DNA from: Luteolibacter pohnpeiensis
GTDB lineage: Bacteria; Verrucomicrobiota; Verrucomicrobiia; Verrucomicrobiales; Akkermansiaceae
Direction: 5' to 3'
Length of the DNA stretch: 64,000 nucleotides
Assembly (NCBI RefSeq): GCF_016595435.1
Contig: NZ_JAENIJ010000007.1
Coordinates: 1-64,000, forward strand
The notes below the pieces were generated by a model. That model did no database searches. It saw only the letters and a list, made by a program, of their open reading frames with translations, and was not told the origin of the DNA. Each line of letters begins with the position of its first letter. Within the stretch, counting starts at the first letter, position 1. A program made the translations under genes and the position numbers. Positions 1-7,089 of the stretch are shown here, piece by piece.

Positions 1-11
1 GAACATCAAGC

Positions 12-192
12 GCCGAACAAGCCGCAGCACCCAACCACCTGACCCGCTCCGAGTCGGATTTTTCCCGTGATTAGAACCCTCAACCCACAGTCAACCCACA
101 GTCAACCCACAGTCAACCCACAGTCAACCCACAGTCAACCCACAGTCAACTCGCAGCTGCCGTCAGGCGGATGGTGTGCTCTGACGTTAGCC
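12..192 (+). repeat. attC-like recombination site, expanded loop
   Basis: R'' box GCCGAAC at 12-18, followed by AAGCCGCAGC; R' box GTTAGCC at 186-192 preceded by CTCTGAC. It belongs to the same sequence family as the site at 4034-4158 (shared CGCTCCGAGTC and CCGTCAGGCGG segments) but is longer because of an internal 11-bp tandem repeat. Bases 1-11 are the tail of a cassette lying to the left. Confidence 0.8.
81..146. repeat. Tandem repeat, six exact copies of an 11-bp unit
   Basis: Six perfect copies of CAACCCACAGT run from 81 to 146, followed by a partial degenerate copy. The related site at 4034-4158 has only one such element (around AATCCACAGTC). The array lies in the variable central part of the attC-like site. 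Confidence 0.95.
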
Positions 193-202
193 GAAGAAAA
201 TT

Positions 203-679
203 GTGCGCGACATCACCTACACAACAGGCGACGCGACCGCCCCAGTACGAGACGGTCACAAGATCATTGCCCACATCTGCAACGACATCGGCGGTTGGGG
301 CAAGGGCTTCGTAGTCGCAATCTCCCGGAGGTGGCCGGAACCAGAATCTGACTATCGGCAGTGGTATGCGGAGCGCGACCAAAACGATTTCGGATTGGGT
401 GCAGTTCGGGTCGTTGCCGTAGCAGGCGATCTCGCAGTCGCGAACATGATTGGGCAGCGGGACATCAGGAGGCGTAGCGGGACTCCTCCGATTCGTTATG
501 ATGCCGTTCGGAGCTGTATGGGCGCGCTGAGGGAGTCCGCCCTATCACTGGCGGCGACCATCCACATGCCGCGTATCGGTTGCGGACTTGCGGGCGGTGA
601 TTGGTCCGAGATTGAGCCGATTATTCATGATGAACTTTCCATGCACGACATTCCGGTCACCGTTTACGATTTTCCATGA
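203..679 (+). CDS. Macro-domain protein (Appr-1''-p processing family)
   Basis: 158 residues, read from a GTG at 203, eleven bases after the R' box. The N-terminus carries the macro-domain signature: GDAT near residues 9-12, then KIIAHICNDIGG (about 20-31) and a GWGKGF loop, and a later IGCGLAGGDW segment (about 124-133) that matches the second ADP-ribose-binding loop. Length fits a single macro domain. Family members bind or hydrolyse ADP-ribose derivatives in the cytoplasm; the exact substrate here is unknown. It is the first gene of a two-gene cassette (186-1041) and its stop overlaps the ATG of the next gene at 676, so the two are probably co-translated. Confidence 0.82.
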   Translation: MRDITYTTGDATAPVRDGHKIIAHICNDIGGWGKGFVVAISRRWPEPESDYRQWYAERDQNDFGLGAVRVVAVAGDLAVANMIGQRDIRRRSGTPPIRYDAVRSCMGALRESALSLAATIHMPRIGCGLAGGDWSEIEPIIHDELSMHDIPVTVYDFP

Positions 680-993
680 TTCACGAGGGACAGATTTGGG
701 AGGCTACCACCGAGGTGGACGTGATCGCCATGACGCAGTGGCGAGCGCCGTTCACTGGCGGCCACTTCCGTAAGCTCCCTGCTGGTGAGCAGTTTCGAGT
801 CTCGGTCAAGCCCCCCGCTGGCGCTACGGCGGCATGCTGTGATCCGCTGAACTACAAGGGGCTCCACAAATACTTCGTTCCGCGCAAAGATCGCTGGCAG
901 ATCCACATCTATTCCGGGTATTACCTCACGATCAATTTCGACGAGATCGAATCCAAGTGCCGACTCGTCACCCAAGAAATAACCAACGGCTAA
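676..993 (+). CDS. Hypothetical protein, second gene of the macro-domain cassette
   Basis: 105 residues starting at an ATG that overlaps the stop of the macro-domain gene (ATGATTCACG), a typical coupling arrangement. No signal peptide or membrane segment; the sequence mixes aromatic and charged residues (YKGLHKYFVPRKDRW in the middle). I do not recognise the family. The stop codon TAA (991-993) lies inside the R'' box of the attC site, which is common for cassette genes. Partnership with a macro-domain protein makes an ADP-ribose-related role conceivable, but nothing in the sequence proves it; it does not resemble DarT. Confidence 0.7.
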   Translation: MIHEGQIWEATTEVDVIAMTQWRAPFTGGHFRKLPAGEQFRVSVKPPAGATAACCDPLNYKGLHKYFVPRKDRWQIHIYSGYYLTINFDEIESKCRLVTQEITNG

Positions 994-1047
994 CAAGATG
1001 TCATAGGTAACGGGCACTCGCCCGTGCTTGGACATTGAACGTTCGAT
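988..1047 (+). repeat. attC-like site, short hairpin type
   Basis: GGCTAAC (988-994) pairs with GTTAGCC at the start of its own cassette (186-192), extended to 8/8 with C987. The centre holds the perfect inverted repeat ACGGGCACTCGCCCGTGC, and R' GTTCGAT (1041-1047) follows GGACATTGAAC. The same short type recurs at 2101-2184. Confidence 0.85.
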
Positions 1048-1051
1048 AAAA

Positions 1052-1480
1052 ATGAAACCAAGAATCATCGCCATCCTTCTGATTATCGCCCCAATGTTCG
1101 TTTGCGCGGAGGACGCAGATCAGATCAATCGCATCAAGTGGGAAGAGAGCAAAGATCACCCAACTACATGGCATGGGAAGATTGGTGATGATTGGGTTGT
1201 TTCAGCGTCGAGTCGCAACAAGGATGGTATTAGCGAGATCCAAATGATTACCCTACCCGGGATAAAGAGTAGGATTACAGTCTTCACAGACAGGAACAAA
1301 GAGACAAAGAAGTTCAATCACTCGGTTAGCATTCCAAAGGATTTTCCGTATCAGGTGAAGATTGAGCCTCGAAAGAAGAATGGAGGAATTGCGATTACAG
1401 TTACTCTCAATAACAACTCGTCTTGGATCATTTTTACCGACCCCGAGCTCAATCTGATAGGACTTAACCACTTTCCTTAA
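1052..1480 (+). CDS. Hypothetical secreted protein
   Basis: 142 residues from ATG 1052. An upstream in-frame TTG at 1028 lies inside the attC site and is rejected as start. A signal peptide is clear: two positive residues, a hydrophobic core IIAILLIIAPMF and a plausible cleavage after FVCA (about residue 19). The mature part is hydrophilic and beta-rich with alternating hydrophobic positions. No recognised family. Single-gene cassette between R' at 1041 and R'' at 1506. Confidence 0.75.
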   Translation: MKPRIIAILLIIAPMFVCAEDADQINRIKWEESKDHPTTWHGKIGDDWVVSASSRNKDGISEIQMITLPGIKSRITVFTDRNKETKKFNHSVSIPKDFPYQVKIEPRKKNGGIAITVTLNNNSSWIIFTDPELNLIGLNHFP

Positions 1481-1505
1481 CGATGCCACTTACCAAATGA
1501 AGAAG

Positions 1506-1634
1506 ATCGAACAAGCAGCGCCACGTAACCGCTAGGAGCCGTTTCGTTGAGATGATATTTCCCTTACCTGCAACCCCAAGCCCGTGAATGACACGCGCGC
1601 ACGCTCCTGGCGGCACGTGCGCTCTACGTTCGAC
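1506..1634 (+). repeat. attC-like site
   Basis: R'' ATCGAAC (1506-1512) is the exact complement of GTTCGAT at the start of its cassette (1041-1047). R' is GTTCGAC (1628-1634), preceded by GCGCTCTAC. Complementary arms are visible around CCGCTAGGAGCC and CTCCTGGCGGC. Confidence 0.82.
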
Positions 1635-1643
1635 ATAAGATTC

Positions 1644-1805
1644 ATGCAGGCCACTCAGCACATTAGCCGACGGCAGCTCGCTGAGATTGTGGAGGCCATC
1701 TTTGGACAAGGTGAGCTTGGAAGTTCTGGAAAAAATGAGTCCAACCAGCCGCTACTGGACAACGTCGCTAACGCGCCGTCTCTGATCTCTAACCCTCGCC
1801 CATAA
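1644..1805 (+). CDS. Truncated small cassette protein
   Basis: 53 residues from ATG 1644, just after the R' box at 1628. The N-terminal third (HISRRQLAEIVEAIFGQG) looks like a real amphipathic helix, but from about residue 32 the frame runs through the R'' box (GTCCAAC, 1739-1745) and the rest of the attC-like spacer, so the C-terminal part is probably spacer DNA read by chance. I interpret this as a cassette gene that lost its 3' part to a deletion joining it to attC. Function unknown. Confidence 0.4.
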   Translation: MQATQHISRRQLAEIVEAIFGQGELGSSGKNESNQPLLDNVANAPSLISNPRP

Positions 1806-1806
1806 A
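1739..1806 (+). repeat. Degenerate attC-like site
   Basis: R'' GTCCAAC (1739-1745) matches the complement of its cassette start GTTCGAC at 6 of 7 positions. The expected R' before the next gene is not canonical: TCTGATCTCTAACC stands where CTGACGTTAGCC is usual, so this junction may no longer recombine. Confidence 0.45.
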
Positions 1807-2106
1807 ATGATTTCCGAAATACATTCCGCCAAGCAAAGCAGCCGATTGCCATCGGTCTATCGTTATGGAATGCTGGTCATGTGTATCGCACTCTTAGGAA
1901 AATGGTTGCTATGGTTCCACGGGCTCCCTGCCGGCTACCCCCATGAGAAGTTCGGGCTCGGTGTTGTAGCGATCATGCTCATGCTTAATCACTTGGCCTT
2001 TCAGTTCTCACTTCGGGGACCTATCGCGAAAATTGCACAAGGAGTCGCGATCTGCTCGATGCTCTTCTCCTTATTCTACATCTCCTACTCGGGTGTTCGC
2101 CTCTAA
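1807..2106 (+). CDS. Small integral membrane protein, unknown
   Basis: 99 residues from ATG 1807. Three hydrophobic segments are visible: about 20-38 (GMLVMCIALLGKWLLWF), about 48-65 (FGLGVVAIMLMLNHLAFQF) and about 74-95 (IAQGVAICSMLFSLFYISY). The layout suggests a three-helix inner-membrane protein. No family recognised. Its stop at 2106 lies in the R'' box of the following attC-like site. Confidence 0.7.
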   Translation: MISEIHSAKQSSRLPSVYRYGMLVMCIALLGKWLLWFHGLPAGYPHEKFGLGVVAIMLMLNHLAFQFSLRGPIAKIAQGVAICSMLFSLFYISYSGVRL

Positions 2107-2184
2107 CCTTAAAGACCAAGAAAACGGCGAATAGATGCCGCAGGCGACAAGCCCTCGCGCATGCCTGGACATTGAACGTTAGCT
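2101..2184 (+). repeat. attC-like site
   Basis: R'' CTCTAAC (2101-2107), a GC-rich palindromic centre (GATGCCGCAGGCGAC and GCATGCCTGG), and R' GTTAGCT (2178-2184) after GGACATTGAAC, the same right end as the site at 988-1047. Confidence 0.7.
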
Positions 2185-2191
2185 CAATAAT

Positions 2192-2665
2192 ATGAAAACA
2201 CACATTACAATAATCGTCTCATTTATGCTCATTAGCTTAGCGACCTTATTCGGTGCACCTCCTGAGTCAGAGGTTCAGAACGAGAAACCAACTTACGAAC
2301 AGCTAGCTGAGGATTTTTACACGCATGTCTCGTCTCCCGGAGCATTGACTCTTTCAATCAATGATCAAGTGACATTGGATGAGGCTATCAGGAAGCTTAA
2401 GATCAGCGAAAAGCGAATTTCGCACCTTGCTAAAGAGTTCCAGAAGCTCCCTTTGCCATCTGATGCGGCGAGAAAAGCTGTCAATAAGATGATGGAGGAG
2501 AAGGAAGCAAAATCTCAAAAGGAGATTGGGGAGAGGTTTACTCAGCATCTCCAACAAATGCCGGAGGGACTGCGGAATATCTGGACTCCCCAGCTACGTG
2601 AGTTCTACAAGAACCTAGACAAAAACAAAGGCGTGTTTGACAAATATTTTGGATCACCAGAATAA
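2192..2665 (+). CDS. Hypothetical secreted helical protein
   Basis: 157 residues from ATG 2192, eight bases after the R' box. The N-terminus is a signal peptide (hydrophobic IIVSFMLISLATLF, probable cleavage after FGA near residue 22). The mature part is almost entirely charged amphipathic helix with heptad-like spacing (KKLKISEKRISHLAKEFQKL region), suggesting a periplasmic coiled-coil protein. No recognised domain. Cassette limits GTTAGCTC (2178) and GAGCTAAC (2674) are perfectly complementary, so this is a clean single-gene cassette. Confidence 0.75.
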   Translation: MKTHITIIVSFMLISLATLFGAPPESEVQNEKPTYEQLAEDFYTHVSSPGALTLSINDQVTLDEAIRKLKISEKRISHLAKEFQKLPLPSDAARKAVNKMMEEKEAKSQKEIGERFTQHLQQMPEGLRNIWTPQLREFYKNLDKNKGVFDKYFGSPE

Positions 2666-2673
2666 CAAAATAA

Positions 2674-2798
2674 GAGCTAACAAGGCAGAGCACACCAATC
2701 CACTACCCGTTCAGAGTCGAATTTTTCAGATGATTCCAACCCTTAATCCCGAAGTTGTAGCGCCCCCGACAGTGAATGGGTGTCTTATGACGTTCGCT
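2674..2798 (+). repeat. attC-like site
   Basis: R'' GAGCTAAC (2674-2681) is the 8/8 complement of the cassette start at 2178-2185. R' GTTCGCT (2792-2798) follows CTTATGAC. The centre contains CGTTCAGAGTCGAATTTTT, matching the CGCTCCGAGTC family seen at 12-192 and 4034-4158. Confidence 0.85.
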
Positions 2799-2806
2799 AG
2801 AAAATA

Positions 2807-3544
2807 ATGTCAACTAACGAGTCATTCAATCGTCGCAAATTTCTGCGAGGCTTCGGCCTTGTATCTGGTGGCACTGTCGGCGGTTTTTTATTGGGGCGGC
2901 TACCTCACGGTTCCTTTAATCGGAGGGAGAAGCTTGATGGCTCTGAGATTTTCAAGCGTTGCGTCGATTCCGTCGTTATCATCCACGTCCATTCCACCAA
3001 CTCTTTTGGGGCAGGCTTTTGCCTGGATCGGATACCGTTTGCGGGAAAGGACACCAGTTTTTTGGCAACCGCCGACCATGTCACCGGTAGGCAGAATCTT
3101 GCCAGCTACCGTCTCAATACGGAGGCGGTGACGGTAACTTCCCATACCGCAAAAACCGCTCCTATCGGTGCGGCGTATTCCCGTGACGAGCGAGTAGACA
3201 TGGCCGCCTTTTCTTGCGACCTCGATCTCAAGCCATTGCCCATCGCTAGTGAGCCACCGGCGATCGGCGAAAACATCTTCACATTGGGGCATCCACTGGG
3301 CGATGAGTTCACGCTCAGTTCAGGCATCGTTAGTGGATATCGTTACGACGACAGCCCACTCATGCAGATCACCGCACCAATTTCTCCGGGTTCAAGCGGT
3401 GGCCCGGTTCTGAACCAATGGGGCGAACTTGTTGGCTTGGTTTCAAGCTACAAGCCGGGTGCTCAAAACCTGAATCTTGTTGTTCCACTTTCAGAGCTTC
3501 TAGCCCTCAGGTCGCGCATCCATGGCCTTGCAAGGACCGTATGA
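2807..3544 (+). CDS. Tat-exported trypsin-like serine protease
   Basis: 245 residues. The N-terminus has a twin-arginine signal (NRRKFLRGFG, about residues 8-17) followed by a glycine-rich hydrophobic stretch, so export by the Tat route is likely. The chymotrypsin/HtrA-like catalytic triad is visible: His in TADHVTG (about 88-94), Asp in RVDMAAFS (about 129), and Ser in SPGSSGGPVLN (about 193-203). No PDZ domain follows, so it is a stand-alone S1-family protease domain of minimal size. Unusually large cargo for a cassette. Flanks: R' at 2792 and a weak R'' at 3557. Confidence 0.85.
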   Translation: MSTNESFNRRKFLRGFGLVSGGTVGGFLLGRLPHGSFNRREKLDGSEIFKRCVDSVVIIHVHSTNSFGAGFCLDRIPFAGKDTSFLATADHVTGRQNLASYRLNTEAVTVTSHTAKTAPIGAAYSRDERVDMAAFSCDLDLKPLPIASEPPAIGENIFTLGHPLGDEFTLSSGIVSGYRYDDSPLMQITAPISPGSSGGPVLNQWGELVGLVSSYKPGAQNLNLVVPLSELLALRSRIHGLARTV

Positions 3545-3556
3545 ATATAAACCGTG

Positions 3557-3689
3557 CTAGCCAAGTGCCTTCTCCTCAAGCACCCAACCAGAATATCCTC
3601 AGCTTACAAGATGTGACAGGCAACGGCGATCAGCTCGATAGCCGACTTTGTTGCTTCCATCCCGCCGCGGATTGCCTTATACATTCGCT
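3557..3689 (+). repeat. attC-like site, degenerate ends
   Basis: CTAGCCAAG (3557-3565) matches 7 of 9 bases of the complement of the cassette start at 2792. The right end ATTCGCT (3683-3689) has A where the recombining G is expected. The body (GGCGATCAGC, GACTTTG, CATCCCGCCGC) is clearly related to the site at 8712-8803, defining a second attC family. Confidence 0.65.
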
Positions 3690-3695
3690 ATCATA

Positions 3696-4034
3696 ATGAC
3701 TTATCCCGACGATGAGAACGGAGATGTGTTTCGGCGAATGGAGGCACACGGATTCGACTTCAGTAAAGAACACGTCGTCAATTTTCATGCGGTGATCGCA
3801 ACCGAGGAAGAGGCGGACAAGGTCGCTAGGATGTTTTTGGCGGATCACAAAGCAGGCCAGAAGCTTGAGAATATTGAGACAAAGCCTCACGAGATTGGAG
3901 GGATGTGTTTGGACCTTGCAAAAAAGATGATTGTCACCTATGAATCAGTGGCCGGATTCGAGGCCCTCCTGGCTGAGCGTGTTTCGCAGTTCGAGGGTTA
4001 CCTTGATGGCTGGGGCGTAATGCAACAAGACTAA
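3696..4034 (+). CDS. RraB-family (regulator of RNase E) protein
   Basis: 112 residues from ATG 3696. The start MTYPDDENGDVFRRMEAHG, the central FHAVIATEEEADKVA and the terminal GYLDGWG motif are characteristic of the RraB fold (ribonuclease E inhibitor RraB, Pfam family of that name). In Escherichia coli RraB binds RNase E and modulates mRNA decay; family members in other phyla are mostly uncharacterised, so I call only the family. The stop codon (4032-4034) touches the R'' box AGCGAAC, as in other intact cassettes here. Confidence 0.78.
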   Translation: MTYPDDENGDVFRRMEAHGFDFSKEHVVNFHAVIATEEEADKVARMFLADHKAGQKLENIETKPHEIGGMCLDLAKKMIVTYESVAGFEALLAERVSQFEGYLDGWGVMQQD

Positions 4035-4158
4035 GCGAACAAGCCGCAGCGCGACAACCGCCTGTCCCGCTCCGAGTCCAATTTTCATCGTGACTACAAC
4101 CTTCAATCCACAGTCGGCACGCAGCCGCCGTCAGGCGGTGTGTGCTTTGACGTTCGCT
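4034..4158 (+). repeat. attC-like site
   Basis: R'' AGCGAAC (4034-4040) followed by AAGCCGCAGC; R' GTTCGCT (4152-4158) preceded by CTTTGAC. Long imperfect palindrome with CGCTCCGAGTCC, one CCACAGTC element and CCGTCAGGCGG. Same family as 12-192, but without repeat expansion. Confidence 0.85.
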
Positions 4159-4167
4159 TGATATCAA

Positions 4168-4563
4168 ATGTTTCGTCGATCAACCACATGGCTCGTGACA
4201 GCAATGGCCCTTCTGCTGGCCATGTCAGCCTTTGGCTACTACCGCATGGTGATTTGGCCGCGAGAGAACTTCCGACAAGTCTGTGAAAATCCTGATTCTA
4301 CGGAGGATGAGCTTCGGGAGGCGATCCACCAGCTGATTGCCTGGAACCCAAATCACGAGGGCTTCATCCTCCTTAATAGTGTCGGCGATGACTCCTCAAT
4401 CCCACTATTAATCCGTAACATTCGGCGTGTCCCGGAAGCGGATGTTACGGCAGGTAAGGTCGAGTGCACCTGGGGCCACTGTCGCAAGGCATTGGTCGCG
4501 CTGACTGGCGAGGACTTCGGATACGACGCTGAAAAGTGGCAAGCCTGGTACGAAAATCGTTAG
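4168..4563 (+). CDS. Membrane-anchored protein, HEAT-like
   Basis: 131 residues from ATG 4168. An N-terminal hydrophobic segment (TTWLVTAMALLLAMSAFGYY, about residues 6-25) is an uncleaved anchor or signal. The soluble part has short helices and a segment LLNSVGDDSSIPLLIRNI (about 70-87) resembling one HEAT-repeat unit, followed by a cysteine/histidine stretch CTWGHCRKALVALTGEDFGYD and a WQAWYENR tail. This pattern (a HEAT unit plus GxxFGxDxxxWxxWW-like end) is common in planctomycete/verrucomicrobial secreted proteins. Function unknown. Confidence 0.65.
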   Translation: MFRRSTTWLVTAMALLLAMSAFGYYRMVIWPRENFRQVCENPDSTEDELREAIHQLIAWNPNHEGFILLNSVGDDSSIPLLIRNIRRVPEADVTAGKVECTWGHCRKALVALTGEDFGYDAEKWQAWYENR

Positions 4564-4676
4564 AGAGAATAAGCTCGGCTACCAAACCCCGTTCCAATTC
4601 GAGGCGAATATTCGCTGTCTTAACTAAACCAAAAACGGTTCAAAAATCCGTTGCATCACAGGGCTTTAAATTCGGT
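4564..4676 (+). repeat. Degenerate attC-like spacer
   Basis: AGAGAAT (4564-4570) keeps 5 of 7 bases of the R'' expected for the preceding cassette. ATTCGGT (4670-4676) is a possible R' before the next gene. The centre retains CCAAACCCCGTTCC and TTCGAGGCG but has lost obvious symmetry. Confidence 0.4.
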
Positions 4677-4694
4677 GAGAAAATTCCTCCTCAA

Positions 4695-4994
4695 ATGAAT
4701 CGTGTAATATTGTCACTCTATTTCCTCTGTATTCTGGCTTTTACGTTTAGCCTGTATGAGAATTCAATCTGCCGTGACGACCTTAATCGCGACTATGGTC
4801 GTATACAGGAGAGATTAAGCGCAGCCAAACGGGCAAATCAATCGATGGATGACATTGGATATATGGAGCGCCAGTTCGTGTCGATTGATCAACAGTTGGA
4901 CACAGCCAATCGCGGCAGAGCTTGGAACACGGTGGGAATCGCCATCATTGGTTTAGGAATGGCGTTTGCTAAAAGATCTAATATGGGGAAGTAG
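4695..4994 (+). CDS. Small membrane protein with coiled-coil middle
   Basis: 99 residues from ATG 4695; the longer frame from 4536 reads through spacer and is rejected. Hydrophobic segment at about 4-20 (VILSLYFLCILAFTFSL), a charged helical middle (about 27-68, GRIQERLSAAKRANQ), and a second short hydrophobic stretch near 78-92 (TVGIAIIGLGMAFA). Unknown family. R'' ACAGAAC (4998-5004) follows directly. Confidence 0.6.
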   Translation: MNRVILSLYFLCILAFTFSLYENSICRDDLNRDYGRIQERLSAAKRANQSMDDIGYMERQFVSIDQQLDTANRGRAWNTVGIAIIGLGMAFAKRSNMGK

Positions 4995-4997
4995 ATA

Positions 4998-5091
4998 ACA
5001 GAACAAGCGTGTGTGGCAACGGCGGACAAGCTCGGTAGTTCGCTTCGCTCTGGATGCTCAACACCGCCTTGCCACCACTCTAACGTTCATC
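4998..5091 (+). repeat. attC-like site
   Basis: R'' ACAGAAC (4998-5004) followed by AAGCG; R' GTTCATC (5085-5091). Symmetric arms TGTGGCAACGGCG and CGCCTTGCCAC give a long hairpin, with GGTAGTTCGCTTCGCTCTGG inside, a segment shared with 6553-6616. Confidence 0.75.
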
Positions 5092-5093
5092 CA

Positions 5094-5768
5094 ATGAATA
5101 TGCATTCTCTCATCATTGTCCTGCTTACAGTATTCTCCATTGTCGCGAGAGCCGATGATGATCTTCGATCCGGAGCTCCGAAAGACTGTTATCTTTATTC
5201 GTGGGGCAAGGGGCCGAATTGGACGGCAAAAGTTTCTACCGAGTTTCGACTGTCCCTGCTGAATCGTCAGATGCCACATGTTGACGATCAGTTTTCCAAG
5301 CCGACAGAGAAGGCACTCACATGGATCGACCGACAGAAAGAGCCGACTGTCACGACCATTGCCACCGTCGAAGGCCGTAAGGTCATTCAAGTTGTGTATA
5401 CCGAAGAGGGAAGTTTTGGGAAAATCATCGGGACTATTCTTCTCGCTATCGAGACCGCTCATGATTCGGAGTGGTTTTCTCCTTTCTTTGGAGCTCAGCC
5501 TGAGCTTTATCGCGGGCAGTTCGTGAGTGGCAAAGATGTGGCCTTTGGCTATGTGGCAACGTTGGAGTGGTCTGGCACTGGAGCCATGCGGTCACACTAC
5601 TTATTTGACCTCCGGAAACAGTATCCCGAGATCGTCGCAACCATTAGTGCGGGACGGGTAACACAGATTGAGTTTAAGACTGAGGCAGAGTATAACGAAG
5701 CTTTGAAGATTTTTGACCGAGAGGCAGATCTGCTTTCAGGCGTCATTCCCAGCCAGAAGATGCAATGA
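5094..5768 (+). CDS. Hypothetical secreted protein
   Basis: 224 residues from ATG 5094 (a second ATG lies at 5100); the frame from 5013 begins inside attC. Clear signal peptide (SLIIVLLTVFSIVARA, probable cleavage after ARA near residue 19). The mature domain is about 200 residues of mixed alpha/beta character with no motif I recognise. The cassette start GTTCATCC and the R'' GGCTGAAC (5805-5812) pair at 7 of 8 bases, so gene and site belong together. Confidence 0.72.
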   Translation: MNMHSLIIVLLTVFSIVARADDDLRSGAPKDCYLYSWGKGPNWTAKVSTEFRLSLLNRQMPHVDDQFSKPTEKALTWIDRQKEPTVTTIATVEGRKVIQVVYTEEGSFGKIIGTILLAIETAHDSEWFSPFFGAQPELYRGQFVSGKDVAFGYVATLEWSGTGAMRSHYLFDLRKQYPEIVATISAGRVTQIEFKTEAEYNEALKIFDREADLLSGVIPSQKMQ

Positions 5769-5804
5769 CCTGCGACCGCGAGCAACCAAAGGCGAACCAG
5801 GCGC

Positions 5805-5837
5805 GGCTGAACAACCGCTGGGGCTGCTCTGTCGACC
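5805..5837 (+). repeat. Shortened attC-like site
   Basis: R'' GGCTGAAC (5805-5812), a few central bases (CCGCTGGGGCTGCTCTG), then GTCGACC (5831-5837) where GTTRRRY is expected. At 33 bp it is much shorter than the others and probably carries an internal deletion. Confidence 0.5.
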
Positions 5838-6194
5838 ATGGTCTCCGATGTAGATGAAGATGACCTCCATTGCTATGGATCGGAACAGCGCGCGGCTTCA
5901 ATGGCGGCTATTGCTAGCGTCCTCGGTATTGATGCGGACCAATCGACGGAGACTGCGCTGAACTATGATTCATCCGGTGACGTTGACATCCTTGTTTCGG
6001 ATGCATGGAGCATCACAGCTCAGGTCACGTGGTCATCGTCAAAGCATGGCATCCTTGAGTCTTGTCATTGTGGGCTATTTTGTTTTGTTACTAGTCGACC
6101 CGTGCGATGGCTCTTGCGGATTAACCCGTGCCCACCGTCGAAGCCTCGCCCAAGGTCAGGCGTAGGAGGACTCGACATTGGACTGAAATATCAG
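5838..6194 (+). other. Probable cassette remnant without a convincing gene
   Basis: 357 bp between two junctions. An open frame continues from ATG 5838 into the membrane-protein gene at 6195, and another (5965-6165) contains a hydrophobic run (ASLSLVIVGYFVLLLV), but neither shows convincing coding character. The right end GACTCGACATTGGACTGAAA resembles the GGACATTGAACGTTNG right end of other attC-like sites, so this may be a decayed gene plus decayed site. Confidence 0.4.
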
Positions 6195-6542
6195 ATGCTG
6201 AAACGAGATAAGATTACCGAACTTCTAGGCACAGCCGCCACGATTGTAGCGCTCGGTTGCATTGTGTTCCTCGCAAGCGCCATAGGAGCTAGAGGCCTTT
6301 CTGAGATTTACAATGGCACGGACTCATTTGGATCTATGACCATGTTTGCGATTACTGCGTTTCGATGGACTCCTTTTCTATTCGGCGGGCTATTGCTGTC
6401 GTTCATCTGGATCCATGTCCGGCACGGTGAATGTCGCTGGGCATCTTGGTGCGCTTTGATCGTCGCGGGACTTACTACTGGCTTGGTTCTCTACGGAATG
6501 GTTTTGCCGTTTGCATCCACCACATTCAGAATGGGCAACTGA
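6195..6542 (+). CDS. Integral membrane protein, unknown
   Basis: 115 residues from ATG 6195, chosen because it follows an attC-like right end and is followed by membrane-protein sequence; a longer frame from 5838 is possible. Three hydrophobic segments: about 10-32 (ELLGTAATIVALGCIVFLAS), about 48-72 (FAITAFRWTPFLFGGLLLSF) and about 85-105 (WCALIVAGLTTGLVLYGMVL). Family not recognised. The following R'' GCCCAAC (6553-6559) matches the region around 6174-6180 only partly. Confidence 0.6.
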   Translation: MLKRDKITELLGTAATIVALGCIVFLASAIGARGLSEIYNGTDSFGSMTMFAITAFRWTPFLFGGLLLSFIWIHVRHGECRWASWCALIVAGLTTGLVLYGMVLPFASTTFRMGN

Positions 6543-6552
6543 AATGGAATTT

Positions 6553-6616
6553 GCCCAACAAGCCGTGGTAGGCAACCGCGACAACGCTGCTAGTTCGCTG
6601 CGCTCTGACGTTAGGC
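6553..6616 (+). repeat. attC-like site
   Basis: R'' GCCCAAC (6553-6559) followed by AAGCCG; R' GTTAGGC (6610-6616) preceded by CGCTCTGAC. Arms CGTGGTAGGCAACCGC and the internal GCTAGTTCGCTGCGCTCTG resemble the site at 4998-5091. Confidence 0.82.
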
Positions 6617-6620
6617 CACT

Positions 6621-7085
6621 ATGACCGCACCTCTCACAGACGACCTGCCAACCCCACCAGAAACTTTGTCTTTGGGCGAGGTCACGCTGCGGCTTGCCCG
6701 GGTTGTGTCCGGCGAGCCATCTCGCGGGTTCGTTCCCTATTTCCATTTCCGCATAATTGCCGCCGACGGATCAGATGTCGGACACATCAATTTTCGTGTC
6801 GGAGATACGGAGCACGTTCGGGTTTGTGCCGGTCACGTCGGGTTTGAGATTGCCGAGAGCTTTCGAGGTCATGGCTACGCATTACAGGCATGTCGAGCTA
6901 TTGCGCCTTTTGTTCGCTCGGTTTGCGAGGCCGTCACAATTACCTGCGACCCCGATAATCTTGCGTCCAGGCGCACAATCGAGCGTTTGGACGCTCAGTT
7001 TGTTGATGAGGTTGCAGTGCCCGCCCACGACCCGCATTATCAGCGAGGGTCGCGCACCAAGAGACGTTACAGGTGGACACCATGA
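6621..7085 (+). CDS. GNAT-family N-acetyltransferase
   Basis: 154 residues from ATG 6621. The GNAT core is seen as GHINFRVGD (beta4 region, about 54-62), then HVGFEIAESFRGHGYALQA (about 72-90), which holds the acetyl-CoA pyrophosphate-binding RGHGYA motif, and VTITCDPDNLASRRTIERL (about 112-130), the typical beta6 CDPDNxAS/R helix. This resembles ribosomal-protein-type or small-molecule GNATs, but the acceptor cannot be deduced. Cytoplasmic. The cassette ends GTTAGGCCAC (6610-6619) and GTGGCCTAAC (7087-7096) pair 10 of 10. Confidence 0.85.
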   Translation: MTAPLTDDLPTPPETLSLGEVTLRLARVVSGEPSRGFVPYFHFRIIAADGSDVGHINFRVGDTEHVRVCAGHVGFEIAESFRGHGYALQACRAIAPFVRSVCEAVTITCDPDNLASRRTIERLDAQFVDEVAVPAHDPHYQRGSRTKRRYRWTP

Positions 7086-7089
7086 CGTG

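Noticed and set aside
81-146. Tandem repeats as a CRISPR array
   Set aside because: Units are 11 bp with no spacers and no cas genes nearby; they are an expansion in a recombination site.
1-200. Integron integrase or attI at the left edge
   Set aside because: No tyrosine-recombinase motif or attI-like site in any frame of the window; only cassette DNA is present.
67-351. Open frame with QPTVNPQSTHS repeats on the + strand
   Set aside because: It only translates the 11-bp DNA tandem repeat of the attC-like site and overlaps the macro-domain gene.
5838-6194. N-terminal extension of the 6195 membrane protein
   Set aside because: The extension is Cys/Pro-rich, shows no helix pattern and contains an attC-like right end near 6170-6180.
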